Positions 1 to 6,760 are shown, counted from the stretch's first letter. The stretch: 50,185 nt of DNA from an uncultured Prevotellaceae bacterium (GCA_902761905.1 CACWMK010000020.1:1-50185), one strand, 5' to 3'. Notes: generated from the sequence alone by a model not told the origin. Numbers and translations: made by a program.

Positions 1-42
1 CGCATTGCTGTACTCTTCTTCTATGGCGACTTGACGTTGCAT
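1..42 (-). CDS. Start of an unidentified gene (partial, runs off window)
   Basis: An open frame begins with ATG (complement of 40-42) and runs off the left edge: Met-Gln-Arg-Gln-Val-Ala-Ile-Glu-Glu-Glu-Tyr-Ser-Asn-Ala. A purine-rich AAGGAAG lies 5 bases upstream of the ATG, and a good Bacteroidota promoter lies about 120 bases upstream. Only 14 codons are visible, so no function can be given. Confidence 0.4.
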   Translation of the reverse strand, partial: MQRQVAIEEEYSNA

Positions 43-164
43 AAAGACTTCCTTGTGTTAAAATCGTTAAGTTAACTCACACTAAATCCTGTAGAACCTA
101 AATTTTAAATTGTTAAACTTGCTGTTTCTTGTCTCTAAGATGTCGTTTGTTCTGATTGACATTG

Positions 165-195
165 CAAAGATAAGGAAATTTTTGGCTGATTCCAA
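165..195 (-). promoter_or_regulatory. Promoter for the partial gene at the left edge
   Basis: On the minus strand TTG (complement of 193-195) is followed after 20 bases by TATCTTTG (complement of 165-172), a match to the Bacteroidota -33/-7 consensus. It would give a leader of roughly 115 bases before the ATG at 42; I see no known riboswitch in that leader. Confidence 0.5.
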
Positions 196-239
196 GAAAA
201 ATGCCAAATATTTATCGGATATCTAGTAAGAACATCGAT

Positions 240-1778
240 TTAGTTACCTGTTCGTATGTACTGCAGGGAGCGTTCTAATTGTGAATCGCGGCCAGTTGAA
301 TTGTATAAATCCATATCCAGAGGGGCCTCAATATCGGGCATTATGCCCACACCTTCCAAAATTTCGCCATCGAAAGAAACCGTGACATGCGAAGGAATAT
401 AGGCATAGAAGGAAGTCTTGCTTGGGATGCCAACAGCGCTGCCATAAGTTAGTGTATAACAAGTAGGGTCTGATAGAAGAGCGCACATTGCTCCCCAGGT
501 TTGCATACCGATAACTCGGCCATTCTCCATTTGCTTGGCACCAAGGCATGTCGCCTCTGACATACTCGCCGAATTGCAGTTCGCCAGCACTACTACAGGT
601 TCGGTGATGATGGCATGTTCCGTTGAAAGTGTTTTATATTTTCTAGGAAACAGCGACGAATAGTCGTAGCGGCCAATGCCTGTTTTGGTACGCATTGATA
701 CTGTATGGTGGCCGCCCTCGGGAAGCAACGCTCCCAATACGTACTGATAGTCATCGATATATCCACCATCATTATTACGAACGTCGATAATGACGCCCTT
801 TAACTGGCCGGCCTGATGGAGGGCTTGTATCTTGTTAAACCATAGATTCCATAAATCCTTAAAAGCCGAAGCGTAATAATCAGAACAAGGTGAACCAGAG
901 ATCCACCTATCGAAATAGGGTAAAAGATGGAAATTGCTGAGACTCAAATATACGATGCCATCACCAAAGGCGGCATAAGTGGCAGATAACTGATAATCTA
1001 GATCTATATCAAAGGGATTAAGCAAAATGCCCCATTGCTGGTATTTAATTGTCAAAACATTGTTGTAATAATTTAAGTCTTCCGGGGTCATTATCCTGAA
1101 GCCGCTAAGTTCCTGATAAGCGCTCTGATAACAAGCAAGATCATGCTCCTGTTTAGCAGTGCGATTCTCAATAGCTTCTAATTCTTGAATAGACAACAGA
1201 ATTTTTGGTAAAGCCTCTTGAATCTCTTTCTTGGCATATGAATCAGGATATGAAGAGACTAATGCATATTCTTCAAGTTTGTTTTCGCCTGCTTCGTCGG
1301 TAAAATAGTAATTAATCTCAGTTGATGCTATATTAAAATCCGGACGGGATGCATTACGGATTTCTGATGGATCTATAAGTAAGTAATTCTCTGTACAAAG
1401 ATTTTTAATTTGAAAAACGAAATGACCATCGTGAAATGGGCCTACTATCTCTTCGTACAGTTTCTGGAATTCCTCGTCAGTCACCGGGTTTGTCTCTTTG
1501 TCGCGCTTGTCAAGCTCCTGCATCTTTGGCAGATATTTGCTATAAACGGCATCCCAGTCGAGACCGAATTTCGCCTCATAATCCCATATACCATAGTTGC
1601 AGTTCAGGGCTGTCCACACTGCCTTGAACTGACCTTCAAAACATGTGTCAGATTCCAAGAAATTCAAATAATCGTCATGTCCGTACGATGGAACATAGTC
1701 TGCTTGTTCTCTACATGAGCCCACAGCCAGCATCGCGACCAAGGCTATAACCATACATATATTATTTCTCATCTTCAT
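240..1778 (-). CDS. S41 family peptidase lipoprotein
   Basis: A 512-residue protein. The N-terminal hydrophobic segment ends in LAVGSC, a lipobox, so it is probably a lipoprotein facing the periplasm or surface. The C-terminal half reads as an S41 (C-terminal-processing) peptidase: a strand with GVIIDVRNNDGG, then VVVLANCNSASMSEAT, where Ser in SASMSE is the expected nucleophile, then RVIGMQTWGAM. The N-terminal 200 residues are an acidic helical region typical of Bacteroidota S41 lipoproteins; I see no clear PDZ domain. It starts 15 bases after the barrel gene, which suggests an operon. The substrate is unknown. Confidence 0.8.
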   Translation of the reverse strand: MKMRNNICMVIALVAMLAVGSCREQADYVPSYGHDDYLNFLESDTCFEGQFKAVWTALNCNYGIWDYEAKFGLDWDAVYSKYLPKMQELDKRDKETNPVTDEEFQKLYEEIVGPFHDGHFVFQIKNLCTENYLLIDPSEIRNASRPDFNIASTEINYYFTDEAGENKLEEYALVSSYPDSYAKKEIQEALPKILLSIQELEAIENRTAKQEHDLACYQSAYQELSGFRIMTPEDLNYYNNVLTIKYQQWGILLNPFDIDLDYQLSATYAAFGDGIVYLSLSNFHLLPYFDRWISGSPCSDYYASAFKDLWNLWFNKIQALHQAGQLKGVIIDVRNNDGGYIDDYQYVLGALLPEGGHHTVSMRTKTGIGRYDYSSLFPRKYKTLSTEHAIITEPVVVLANCNSASMSEATCLGAKQMENGRVIGMQTWGAMCALLSDPTCYTLTYGSAVGIPSKTSFYAYIPSHVTVSFDGEILEGVGIMPDIEAPLDMDLYNSTGRDSQLERSLQYIRTGN

Positions 1779-1793
1779 TTATCTTAATTGTTG

Positions 1794-2477
1794 TTAGAAA
1801 ATGTAACAAATGGCCGCCTGCAGACCAATCGTGGTGTTATATTTTGGATCCTTAATCTGCATATAGTCTTTTTGAATGCTCGTGGTGCTATAGTAGCAAC
1901 GGGCCTCCACCTGTGTTGCCCAGTGCTTGGCAAAGACGTATTCTATGCCGATTCCACCCACGAGACCTGCATCCCAGCGCTGATCGCGTTCGTCGATAAA
2001 TTCCACGCTTTCATCTATATTATAAGTTGCATCAGTAACAGCGTCACAAAAAGTACCGCGGTTACGACTGCTACACCAATAACCACCATAAGCGCCCAGA
2101 TTCAGGAATCCACGAACCTGCTTGCTTCCAAAACTGAACGATGCCATCACCGGGAGTTGCAGGTAGTCGTTGCGTGTGTCATAATCTATGGAATTAAGTA
2201 GGTGTCTATACTGTCGATGATTCTTCTGAGTCCAGTTGAAATCGGCCCTTACAGCCAACCAATCATAAAAATTGTACTGTCCAGTAGCACCAATCGTTAA
2301 TCCCCATTTACCTTCATAATCCCAGTCGTCCATGTAGTGCTTATTAATAGAATAGTGGTTCCAGGCGCCGCCCATCGTTACGCCTGCCCGCCATTGTGCA
2401 TGGGCTGGACTAATATTCAGCACGGCTGCCATTATCACTATTGCTACAATCGCAAAATTCATCAATAGTTGTTTCAT
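1794..2477 (-). CDS. Outer-membrane beta-barrel protein (PorT-like)
   Basis: 227 residues. A signal peptide ends in PAHAQ, followed by alternating polar/aromatic strands (for example WRAGVTMGGAWNHYS, ATQVEARCYYS) and a C-terminal strand ending in YIF, the usual BAM-targeting aromatic end. This fits the small PorT / OMP_b-brl family of 8-stranded barrels. First gene of an operon with the S41 peptidase. A -7-like TACCTTTG lies at the complement of 2516-2523, without a clear -33. No specific function can be assigned. Confidence 0.7.
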   Translation of the reverse strand: MKQLLMNFAIVAIVIMAAVLNISPAHAQWRAGVTMGGAWNHYSINKHYMDDWDYEGKWGLTIGATGQYNFYDWLAVRADFNWTQKNHRQYRHLLNSIDYDTRNDYLQLPVMASFSFGSKQVRGFLNLGAYGGYWCSSRNRGTFCDAVTDATYNIDESVEFIDERDQRWDAGLVGGIGIEYVFAKHWATQVEARCYYSTTSIQKDYMQIKDPKYNTTIGLQAAICYIF

Positions 2478-2515
2478 ATGCTTGAAAAATACCGTTAAAA
2501 TCTAATTACCATCGG

Positions 2516-2523
2516 CAAAGGTA
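2516..2523 (-). promoter_or_regulatory. Probable -7 element for the barrel / S41 operon
   Basis: The minus strand reads TACCTTTG here, 38 bases before the barrel start codon. No TTG is found at the expected -33 distance, so this rests on one box only. Confidence 0.4.
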
Positions 2524-2643
2524 CGATTTTCTATCTAAAAAGACATAAAAAACTAATAAAAAGTTTGGAGAATCTCCAATTTTTAACAAATGGCTAGTGA
2601 GATTCGGAAATAATTTCAGTGATGCACGAACGCCATCTTTTAG

Positions 2644-2859
2644 TTATTTTTTGGAGATATGAGAAGAGGCTAGCAGTGAATGCGAGCCTCTTTTCTTATT
2701 GTATGCCAGGAACCTGTCCCTTGGCAGCTCACCATGGAATCCTAGCGCCCTGGATGCCAGTAATCTGTCTGGCATATCCTTACCAGCGCACCCTCCCGAC
2801 ACATTGTCAAGTTGCTCTTCATTGAGTTCCTCTTGCTTCTTGTTCTCTTCTTGTTTCAT
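2644..2859 (-). CDS. GG-leader peptide, 71 aa, with repeat-derived tail
   Basis: The frame is open from 2943, but the start is placed at the internal Met (complement of 2857-2859) because this ATG has the same upstream context (a TTTTTAAACATTAC-like run) as its paralogues. The leader is MKQEENKKQEELNEEQLDNVSGG and the core begins CAGKDMPDRLLASRALGFHG. From about residue 40 the protein translates the hairpin repeat at 2661-2727 (LPRDRFLAYNKKRG...), so the C-terminal part is probably recent read-through of a repeat. Double-Gly leaders are cut by C39 peptidase-type ABC exporters in other bacteria. None is nearby, so function is unknown. Confidence 0.6.
   Translation of the reverse strand: MKQEENKKQEELNEEQLDNVSGGCAGKDMPDRLLASRALGFHGELPRDRFLAYNKKRGSHSLLASSHISKK
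2661..2727. repeat. Composite hairpin repeat, copy 1
   Basis: Two hairpins in a row. The first has AAGAGGCT (2664-2671) pairing with AGCCTCTT (2685-2692), followed by TTTTCTTATT. The second is GTATGCCAGGAACCTGTCCC plus TTGGCAG, with TGCCA/TGGCA arms. The same pair in the same order recurs near 4466, 6341 and 7229. Here it overlaps the 3' end of a GG-leader peptide gene. Confidence 0.85.
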
Positions 2860-2893
2860 AATCGTAATGTTTAAAAATAATTCTACAACCCCC

Positions 2894-3007
2894 TTATAGT
2901 GCTTTTTCTTTATTTTCTTTGTCTGTTTTGAAGGAAACTCCACCTGCTACGTAGTCAAGCTGCTCGTCGTTGAGCTCCTCTTGCTTCTTGTTTTCTTCTT
3001 TTGCCAT
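2894..3007 (-). CDS. GG-leader peptide, 37 aa
   Basis: ATG at the complement of 3005-3007, stop TAA at 2894-2896. The leader is MAKEENKKQEELNDEQLDYVAGG, nearly the same as in its paralogues; the core is VSFKTDKENKEKAL, lysine- and glutamate-rich and without cysteine. It is first in its transcript, immediately behind a copy of the duplicated promoter-leader, with the 71-aa peptide 34 bases downstream. The leader type is that of Bacteroidales natural-product precursors cut after Gly-Gly; the product and its activity are unknown. Confidence 0.65.
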   Translation of the reverse strand: MAKEENKKQEELNDEQLDYVAGGVSFKTDKENKEKAL

Positions 3008-3114
3008 AATTGTAATGTTTAAAAATTAATGATTGAACTTATTTCTGCTGCAAAAGTAGGCAAAATTTCCGAAACTGATGTATCATTGCCGGAAAAAGTT
3101 GTATCAAATCAGGA
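3008..3114 (-). promoter_or_regulatory. Duplicated promoter-leader, copy 1
   Basis: About 107 bases nearly identical to 5608-5717 and 7023-7130, with a shorter copy at 4756-4806. On the minus strand TACTTTTG (complement of 3051-3058) is a good -7 box, followed by an AT-rich leader ending in TTTTTAAACATTACAATT before the ATG. The conserved upstream half (complement of about 3059-3114) has no standard -33 TTG at the right distance, so it may bind an activator. Confidence 0.65.
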
Positions 3115-3176
3115 AAAATGTCAGGTCCCTTGGCAGACTTGTATGCCAGGTACCTGTCCCCTGGCATACTTTTTTC
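3115..3176 (+). repeat. TGCCAGG hairpin repeat with T-run
   Basis: A partial repeat copy (GTCCCTTGGCAG, about 3124-3136) is followed by a perfect 10-bp stem: GTATGCCAGG (3141-3150) against CCTGGCATAC (3160-3169), loop of 9, then TTTTTT. It could end plus-strand transcription, but no plus-strand gene lies upstream. It sits between the minus-strand peptide promoter and the plus-strand kinase promoter. Confidence 0.75.
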
Positions 3177-3184
3177 GAAAATGC

Positions 3185-3215
3185 TTGGATGTTTATACTT
3201 TTTTTTCTATCTTTG
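3185..3215 (+). promoter_or_regulatory. Promoter of the STAS-kinase gene
   Basis: TTG at 3185-3187, 20-base spacer, TATCTTTG at 3208-3215: a full Bacteroidota promoter 28 bases before the ATG at 3244. This promoter decides the start, because the longer open frame from 3118 begins upstream of it. Confidence 0.65.
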
Positions 3216-3243
3216 CAAAGTGATAACTAAAAACATAAGTATT

Positions 3244-4434
3244 ATGACGCTGCAATTTACCAATAACGAAGGTCACGCCATCATTACACTTTGCGGACGA
3301 CTCGATACCTCTTGTGCCATGCAGACACAAGCCAGAATCAATCAGTTTTTGTCGGCTCAAAGCCCCATCCAGAGTGTTACCGTTAATGCCGCAGAGCTCG
3401 AATACGTGTCGAGTTCGGGCTTGCGCATCCTGCTTTCGCTGGCCAAACAATATAAGGATTTCAAACTTGTTGAGGTTAATGCCGATGTTTTCGACGTGCT
3501 TAGCATGACCGGTTTTGTGAAGATCATGCACGTAGAACGTGCCCTGCGCCAGATGAGTATCGAGGGTTGCGAGATTCTGGGTGTGGGCGGTGTGGGCACC
3601 GTTTATCGCTACAACGATGACACCATCATAAAAGTGTTCCGCGATGGTACTACCATCGACGAGGTGCGCAACGAGATTACCATGTCGAAAGAGGCCTTTG
3701 TGATGGGCATGCCCACCGCCATCTCGTTCGATATCGTCAAGGTAAGCTCGCAGTACGGTCTGGTTTACGAGCTGCTGCATGCCGACACCCTCAGTTCGCT
3801 CATCATGCACCAGCCTGAGCGTATCGCTGAGTATGCCCGTATGTATGCCAATCTGTTCCACCAACTGCATGCCATCCAGGTGCCAGCCGATAGCTGTGTG
3901 CCCAATGCCCTCGAACACGAACGCAAACAGGTGCTTCACATCCGCCGTTATTTCCCGCAAGAGGCTATCGACCTGCTGCTCCATATTATTGATGCCGTAC
4001 CAGAAGGCAATCGCTTGCTGCATCTCGATCTGCAGGCCAAGAATGCCATGGTACAGGGCGACGAACTCATGCTCATCGATATGGGCGAAGTGGGCTACGG
4101 CCACCCCGTACTCGATCTGGCACACGCCTATTCGTCGATGGTTAAGTTAATTGGCGATTACGAGGCTGTCATCGGCATGCCCCGCGAGTTAGGCAAGCAA
4201 TTTTTTGATCTTGCTATCGACTATTATTTCGAGGGTCTGCCAGCCGATGTTATTGCCCTGCGTAAACAGCAGATAGCCGCTGTGGCAAGCATCCGTAACT
4301 ACAGTTGGCTTGCCCTCAGCGACTCCTTCCCCGAGGCTGTCATCCAGCAGTGTCAGCTAGCCTTCAACGAGCGTGTCATCCCCCACCGCGATCACATCCT
4401 CAACGTCGTCAGCACCCTAAAGGATTGGGTGTAA
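3244..4434 (+). CDS. STAS domain fused to an APH-like kinase
   Basis: 396 residues from ATG 3244. Residues 1-100 form a STAS (anti-anti-sigma factor) domain: FTNNEGHAIITLCGRLDT, then EYVSSSGLRILLSLA with Ser56-58 at the position of the SpoIIAA phosphoserine. Residues 110-396 are an aminoglycoside-phosphotransferase/choline-kinase-like fold: a Gly-rich loop (GVGGVGTVYRY), Lys in IIKVF, the catalytic loop HLDLQAKN (His260, Asp262, Asn267) and a metal-binding Asp279 in LIDMGEVGYGHP. The fusion suggests self-phosphorylation or partner switching controlled by a small-molecule-type kinase; this is inference. Monocistronic, with its own promoter and a hairpin terminator. Confidence 0.75.
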   Translation: MTLQFTNNEGHAIITLCGRLDTSCAMQTQARINQFLSAQSPIQSVTVNAAELEYVSSSGLRILLSLAKQYKDFKLVEVNADVFDVLSMTGFVKIMHVERALRQMSIEGCEILGVGGVGTVYRYNDDTIIKVFRDGTTIDEVRNEITMSKEAFVMGMPTAISFDIVKVSSQYGLVYELLHADTLSSLIMHQPERIAEYARMYANLFHQLHAIQVPADSCVPNALEHERKQVLHIRRYFPQEAIDLLLHIIDAVPEGNRLLHLDLQAKNAMVQGDELMLIDMGEVGYGHPVLDLAHAYSSMVKLIGDYEAVIGMPRELGKQFFDLAIDYYFEGLPADVIALRKQQIAAVASIRNYSWLALSDSFPEAVIQQCQLAFNERVIPHRDHILNVVSTLKDWV

Positions 4435-4465
4435 TTAAATGTCAGGAGTCCCCATGGACGAACGA

Positions 4466-4531
4466 AAGAAAGGCCAGCAGTTAATGCTAGCCTTTTCTTA
4501 TTGTATGCCAGGAACCTGTCCCTTGGCAGGT
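4466..4531 (+). terminator. Composite hairpin repeat, copy 2, acting as terminator
   Basis: AAGGCCAGCA (4470-4479) pairs with TGCTAGCCTT (4485-4494), one mismatch, followed by TTTCTTATT. It is 35 bases after the STAS-kinase stop, so it is a likely intrinsic terminator. It is followed by the TGCCA/TGGCA hairpin (4506-4528) and an extra TTGTCCCTTGGCAGG (4531-4545), a partial duplication. Same composite repeat as at 2661, 6341 and 7229. Confidence 0.7.
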
Positions 4532-4548
4532 TGTCCCTTGGCAGGTCA

Positions 4549-4755
4549 TTAACCACTTGCACTAGAGAAGTCAACAGGCCAGTCAACAAAAAGACTAGAA
4601 AACAATCCTCCTCCCGACACATTGTCGAGTTCACCGTCGCTTAGTGGCCATGCACCGGCTTCCACGAGTTCGTCCCTCAACTTTTTTGCTTCTGCATCCA
4701 GTTTCTTCAACTGCTGCTTCTTCTGCTCAATCTGTTCTGCTGTAAGCGTTGCCAT
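4549..4755 (-). CDS. GG-leader peptide, 68 aa, with long helical leader
   Basis: MATLTAEQIEQKKQQLKKLD opens a charged, probably helical leader of about 48 residues, ending PLSDGELDNVSGG. The core GLFSSLFVDWPVDFSSASG is hydrophobic and aromatic, unlike the basic cores of its neighbours. The leader is longer than in the 36-45 aa peptides but has the same LD-N-V-(S/A)-G-G end, so one processing enzyme could serve both classes. It has its own short copy of the duplicated promoter-leader at 4756-4806. A single-gene transcript; function unknown. Confidence 0.65.
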   Translation of the reverse strand: MATLTAEQIEQKKQQLKKLDAEAKKLRDELVEAGAWPLSDGELDNVSGGGLFSSLFVDWPVDFSSASG

Positions 4756-4806
4756 AATTGTAATGTTTAAAAATTAATGATTGAATTGATTTCTGCTGCA
4801 AAAGTA
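4756..4806 (-). promoter_or_regulatory. Duplicated promoter-leader, short copy
   Basis: The first 51 bases match the other copies, including TACTTTTG (complement of 4799-4806) and the AT-rich leader to the ATG. The upstream half found in the other three copies is missing; the sequence beyond 4806 runs into the 3' end of the next peptide gene. Confidence 0.6.
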
Positions 4807-4823
4807 GACAGTCCATTTGACAT

Positions 4824-4961
4824 CTAGTGCTTATTTGGGCCATAACGATGCTGATTAGATAAAGGTGAATATTTATTATTCACACTAGTTCCACCACCTG
4901 CTACGTTATCAAGCTGCTCGTCGGTGAGCTCTTCTTGCTTTTTGTTTTCTTCTGTTTTCAT
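4824..4961 (-). CDS. GG-leader peptide, 45 aa
   Basis: ATG at the complement of 4959-4961, stop TAG at 4824-4826. The leader is MKTEENKKQEELTDEQLDNVAGG; the core is GTSVNNKYSPLSNQHRYGPN followed by Lys-His: polar, Asn/Tyr/His-rich, no cysteine. Last of four peptide genes read from the promoter-leader at 5608 (order 5607, 5433, 5281, 4961). The start is 17 bases after the stop of the 100-aa gene. Function unknown. Confidence 0.6.
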   Translation of the reverse strand: MKTEENKKQEELTDEQLDNVAGGGTSVNNKYSPLSNQHRYGPNKH

Positions 4962-4978
4962 AATAGTAATGTTTATAA

Positions 4979-5281
4979 TCAGTATAAACTCAAGTTACCT
5001 GTATCCGTGGTTTCTTTGGCAGTTTTTTTCGCTTGTTCCTTTACATTGTCCCAGAAAAATCCGCCATTGATTTCATTGAGTTGCTCATCGGAGAGCTCAA
5101 TGGCGCCAGCTGCTACGAGTTCGTCGTAGATAGCCTTCATCTCTCTAGTTTTCTCTATGAGCAATTGCTTCTTCTGCTCAATCTGTTGGCCTTCGGCCTT
5201 CTTCTGTCGCGACTCGGTAGAGTCGATGCAAGCATCACTCTGCTCTCGCTGCTCCATCAGTTCTGCTGTAAGCGTTGCCAT
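4979..5281 (-). CDS. GG-leader peptide, 100 aa, with long helical leader
   Basis: The leader begins MATLTAELMEQ like the 68-aa peptide but is longer, with a Gln/Lys/Glu-rich predicted helix and an end of AIELSDEQLNEINGG at about residue 74. The core is FFWDNVKEQAKKTAKETTDT followed by GNLSLY: an aromatic start and an amphipathic basic helix, the kind of core seen in unmodified class II bacteriocins. That analogy is inference. It lies between two short-leader peptide genes in the same presumed transcript. Confidence 0.65.
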   Translation of the reverse strand: MATLTAELMEQREQSDACIDSTESRQKKAEGQQIEQKKQLLIEKTREMKAIYDELVAAGAIELSDEQLNEINGGFFWDNVKEQAKKTAKETTDTGNLSLY

Positions 5282-5313
5282 AATCGAAACTTATTAATGG
5301 GTTACTATACTAT

Positions 5314-5433
5314 TCAAAAGGGAGTAGCGAAAGGGGAACCTTCTGAACTGGGTATATCTCTCAAGCCACCTGCTACGTTGTCGAGCTGCTCATCTTTGAG
5401 CTCTTCTTGCTTATTGTTTTCTTCTACTTTCAT
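5314..5433 (-). CDS. GG-leader peptide, 39 aa
   Basis: ATG at the complement of 5431-5433, stop TGA at 5314-5316. Leader MKVEENNKQEELKDEQLDNV followed by AGG; core LRDIPSSEGSPFATPF, Ser/Pro-rich and near neutral. Second gene of the transcript starting at 5607. Function unknown. Confidence 0.6.
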   Translation of the reverse strand: MKVEENNKQEELKDEQLDNVAGGLRDIPSSEGSPFATPF

Positions 5434-5475
5434 AATAGTAATGCTTTATAATTAAGGATTGAATAGAGACATTGA

Positions 5476-5607
5476 TTACTTTTTTAATAAACCGTGGATT
5501 TGTTTAGTGAGAGGGCCGCAACCGCAACCAGGGGTCTTTCCACCTGCTACTTTGTCAAGCTGCTCATTGTTGAGCTCATCTTGCTTCTTGTTTTCTTCTT
5601 TTTTCAT
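5476..5607 (-). CDS. GG-leader peptide, 43 aa, with Cys-Gly motif
   Basis: ATG at the complement of 5605-5607, stop TAA at 5476-5478. Leader MKKEENKKQDELNNEQLDKV followed by AGG; core KTPGCGCGPLTKQIHGLLKK, basic, with two cysteines in GCGCG. It is one of only two peptides of the set with cysteine in the core (the other is at 2644), and so the best candidate for a disulfide, thioether or metal-binding product. First gene behind the promoter-leader copy at 5608. Confidence 0.65.
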   Translation of the reverse strand: MKKEENKKQDELNNEQLDKVAGGKTPGCGCGPLTKQIHGLLKK

Positions 5608-5717
5608 AATTGTAATGTTTAAAAATTAATGATTGAATTGATTTCTGCTGCAAAAGTAGGAAAAAAAATCGAAATAGATGTATCACTGCTGGAAAAAGTT
5701 GTATCAAATCAGGAAAA
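5608..5717 (-). promoter_or_regulatory. Duplicated promoter-leader, copy 3
   Basis: A near-identical copy of 3008-3114 and 7023-7130. TACTTTTG lies at the complement of 5651-5658. It differs mainly at 5660-5675 (AAAAAAATCGAAATAG against AAAATTTCCGAAACTG), while the outer part, with the complement of GGAAAAAGTTGTATCAAATC, is conserved. Confidence 0.65.
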
Positions 5718-5731
5718 AATAATTAAAAATC

Positions 5732-5762
5732 TTGCAATTATCATATATTCTTTTTATCTTTG
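5732..5762 (+). promoter_or_regulatory. Promoter of the frameshifted small gene
   Basis: TTG at 5732-5734, 20 bases, TATCTTTG at 5755-5762. It points at the ATG at 5798. Confidence 0.6.
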
Positions 5763-5797
5763 CCCTCAAAATTAATCATTATCAACAAACTATCATT

Positions 5798-6294
5798 ATG
5801 AAACAAAAAGAATTTATGAATGTAAAGCAGCACGTTGCTACGCTGGCTATAGCCATACGTCGCTTGCTCAAGCAGAGAACTATTTAAAGGCCGAGTTCAG
5901 CGATTATTCACAGTGGGAAACTGACGGCGTGGGGCGTTATGATGATAGTGATGGATTTTATTACTATAAAGTTTTTTACAACGACGAATGCGCAATAAGT
6001 TTCGACTTCAGCGATGCCGACTGTAAATACTTATGCCTAGTGGGGTATAACTTCTACTCACCTATGTCGCCAGAGACTGTAATGGACGAGCTAGAGCGCA
6101 ATGGATTCAAGAATATGGGCTTAATAAGCTTTCCCGAAGACGAAGATGGCGACATTACCTATCTCTATCTTTCGGCCGACGGCACGCTAGAGGTGCAGAT
6201 CGCATTCTGGAAGTCAGACGAGAGTAATGAAGACTGCTGGAGTATCAGTTTTCAACCGCTAGACGAGAACGACTTTAAATACCTTGTAAAATAG
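5798..6294 (+). pseudogene. Small acidic protein gene, apparently frameshifted near 5820
   Basis: The promoter-proximal ATG at 5798 opens a frame that stops after 29 codons (TAA 5885-5887). The frame that codes for the rest is open from 5776 to the stop at 6292, but has no ATG before a GTG at 5929. Read in that second frame, the segment before 5929 gives protein-like sequence (CYAGYSHTSLAQAENYLKAE) that joins smoothly to GRYDDSDGFYYYKVFYNDEC. A single-base indel near 5815-5830 would join ATG 5798 to this frame and give about 165 residues. The product is acidic and aromatic, with no family recognised. Alternatively a 121-aa protein starts at GTG 5929. Confidence 0.55.
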
Positions 6295-6301
6295 TAATAT
6301 G

Positions 6302-6400
6302 AGATGCCAGGTGTCAGTCCACATGGCAGGTACCAAGAAAAAGGCCAGCAGTAAATGCTAGCCTTTTCTTATTGTATGCCAGGAACCTGTCCCTTGACAG
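6302..6400 (+). terminator. Hairpin repeats, copy 3, after the small acidic gene
   Basis: A degenerate TGCCAGG...TGGCAGG hairpin (about 6304-6330), then AAGGCCAGCA (6341-6350) pairing with TGCTAGCCTT (6356-6365) and TTTCTT, then TATGCCAGGAACCTGTCCCT with a damaged right arm (TGACAG instead of TGGCAG). The middle hairpin can terminate the plus-strand gene ending at 6294. Confidence 0.65.
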
Positions 6401-6431
6401 CCTAATCGTAATGTTTTAAAAAATTCTACAT

Positions 6432-6710
6432 CTACTTTATAACTTTTTTGCTTACTTTGCCTGCTTTGCCGGCAGCGCCTCCACCTGCTACTTTGTCGAG
6501 CTGCTCGTCGGTGAGCTCCTCTTGCTTCTTATTGTCTTCTGTTTTCATAATCGTAATGTTTAAAAATAATTCTACATCTACTTTATAACTTTTTTGCATT
6601 TTGCCTGCTTTGCCGGCAGCGCCTGCTTTGCCGGCAAAGCCTCCACCTGCTACGTAGTCAAGCTGCTCGTCGGTGAGCTCCTCTTGCTTTTTGCTTTCTT
6701 CTGTTTTCAT
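6432..6710 (-). CDS. Double GG-leader precursor, 92 aa, two leader-core units in one frame
   Basis: Unit A starts at 6710 (MKTEESKKQEELTDEQLDYV + AGG, core GFAGKAGAAGKAGKMQKSYK). It reads without a stop through the usual inter-gene spacer (VELFLNITI) into unit B. Unit B has its own ATG at the complement of 6546-6548 (MKTEDNKKQEELTDEQLDKV + AGG, core GAAGKAGKVSKKVIK). Comparison with the 36-aa gene at 6912 shows unit A lost about two bases where that gene has GTAAGC, which removes its TAG. So this is either one fused precursor or two overlapping products. The cores are Gly/Ala/Lys repeats, strongly cationic. Confidence 0.65.
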   Translation of the reverse strand: MKTEESKKQEELTDEQLDYVAGGGFAGKAGAAGKAGKMQKSYKVDVELFLNITIMKTEDNKKQEELTDEQLDKVAGGGAAGKAGKVSKKVIK

Positions 6711-6733
6711 AATAGTAATGTTTAAAAATTAAA

Positions 6734-6760
6734 GTATGCCAGGAACCTGTCCCTTGGCAG
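6734..6760. repeat. TGCCAGG hairpin repeat, single copy
   Basis: GTATGCCAGGAACCTGTCCC followed by TTGGCAG, between two peptide genes of one transcript. It lacks the AGGCC/GGCCT partner hairpin seen in the composite copies. Confidence 0.75.

Noticed and set aside
3193-4125. 310-codon open frame opposite the STAS-kinase gene
   Set aside because: A shadow frame rich in His and Ala; the plus-strand gene has clear motifs, promoter and terminator.
4392-4634. 80-codon minus-strand frame over the hairpin repeat copy 2
   Set aside because: It translates repeat sequence (LPRDRFLAYNKKR) and the end of another gene; no leader, no promoter.
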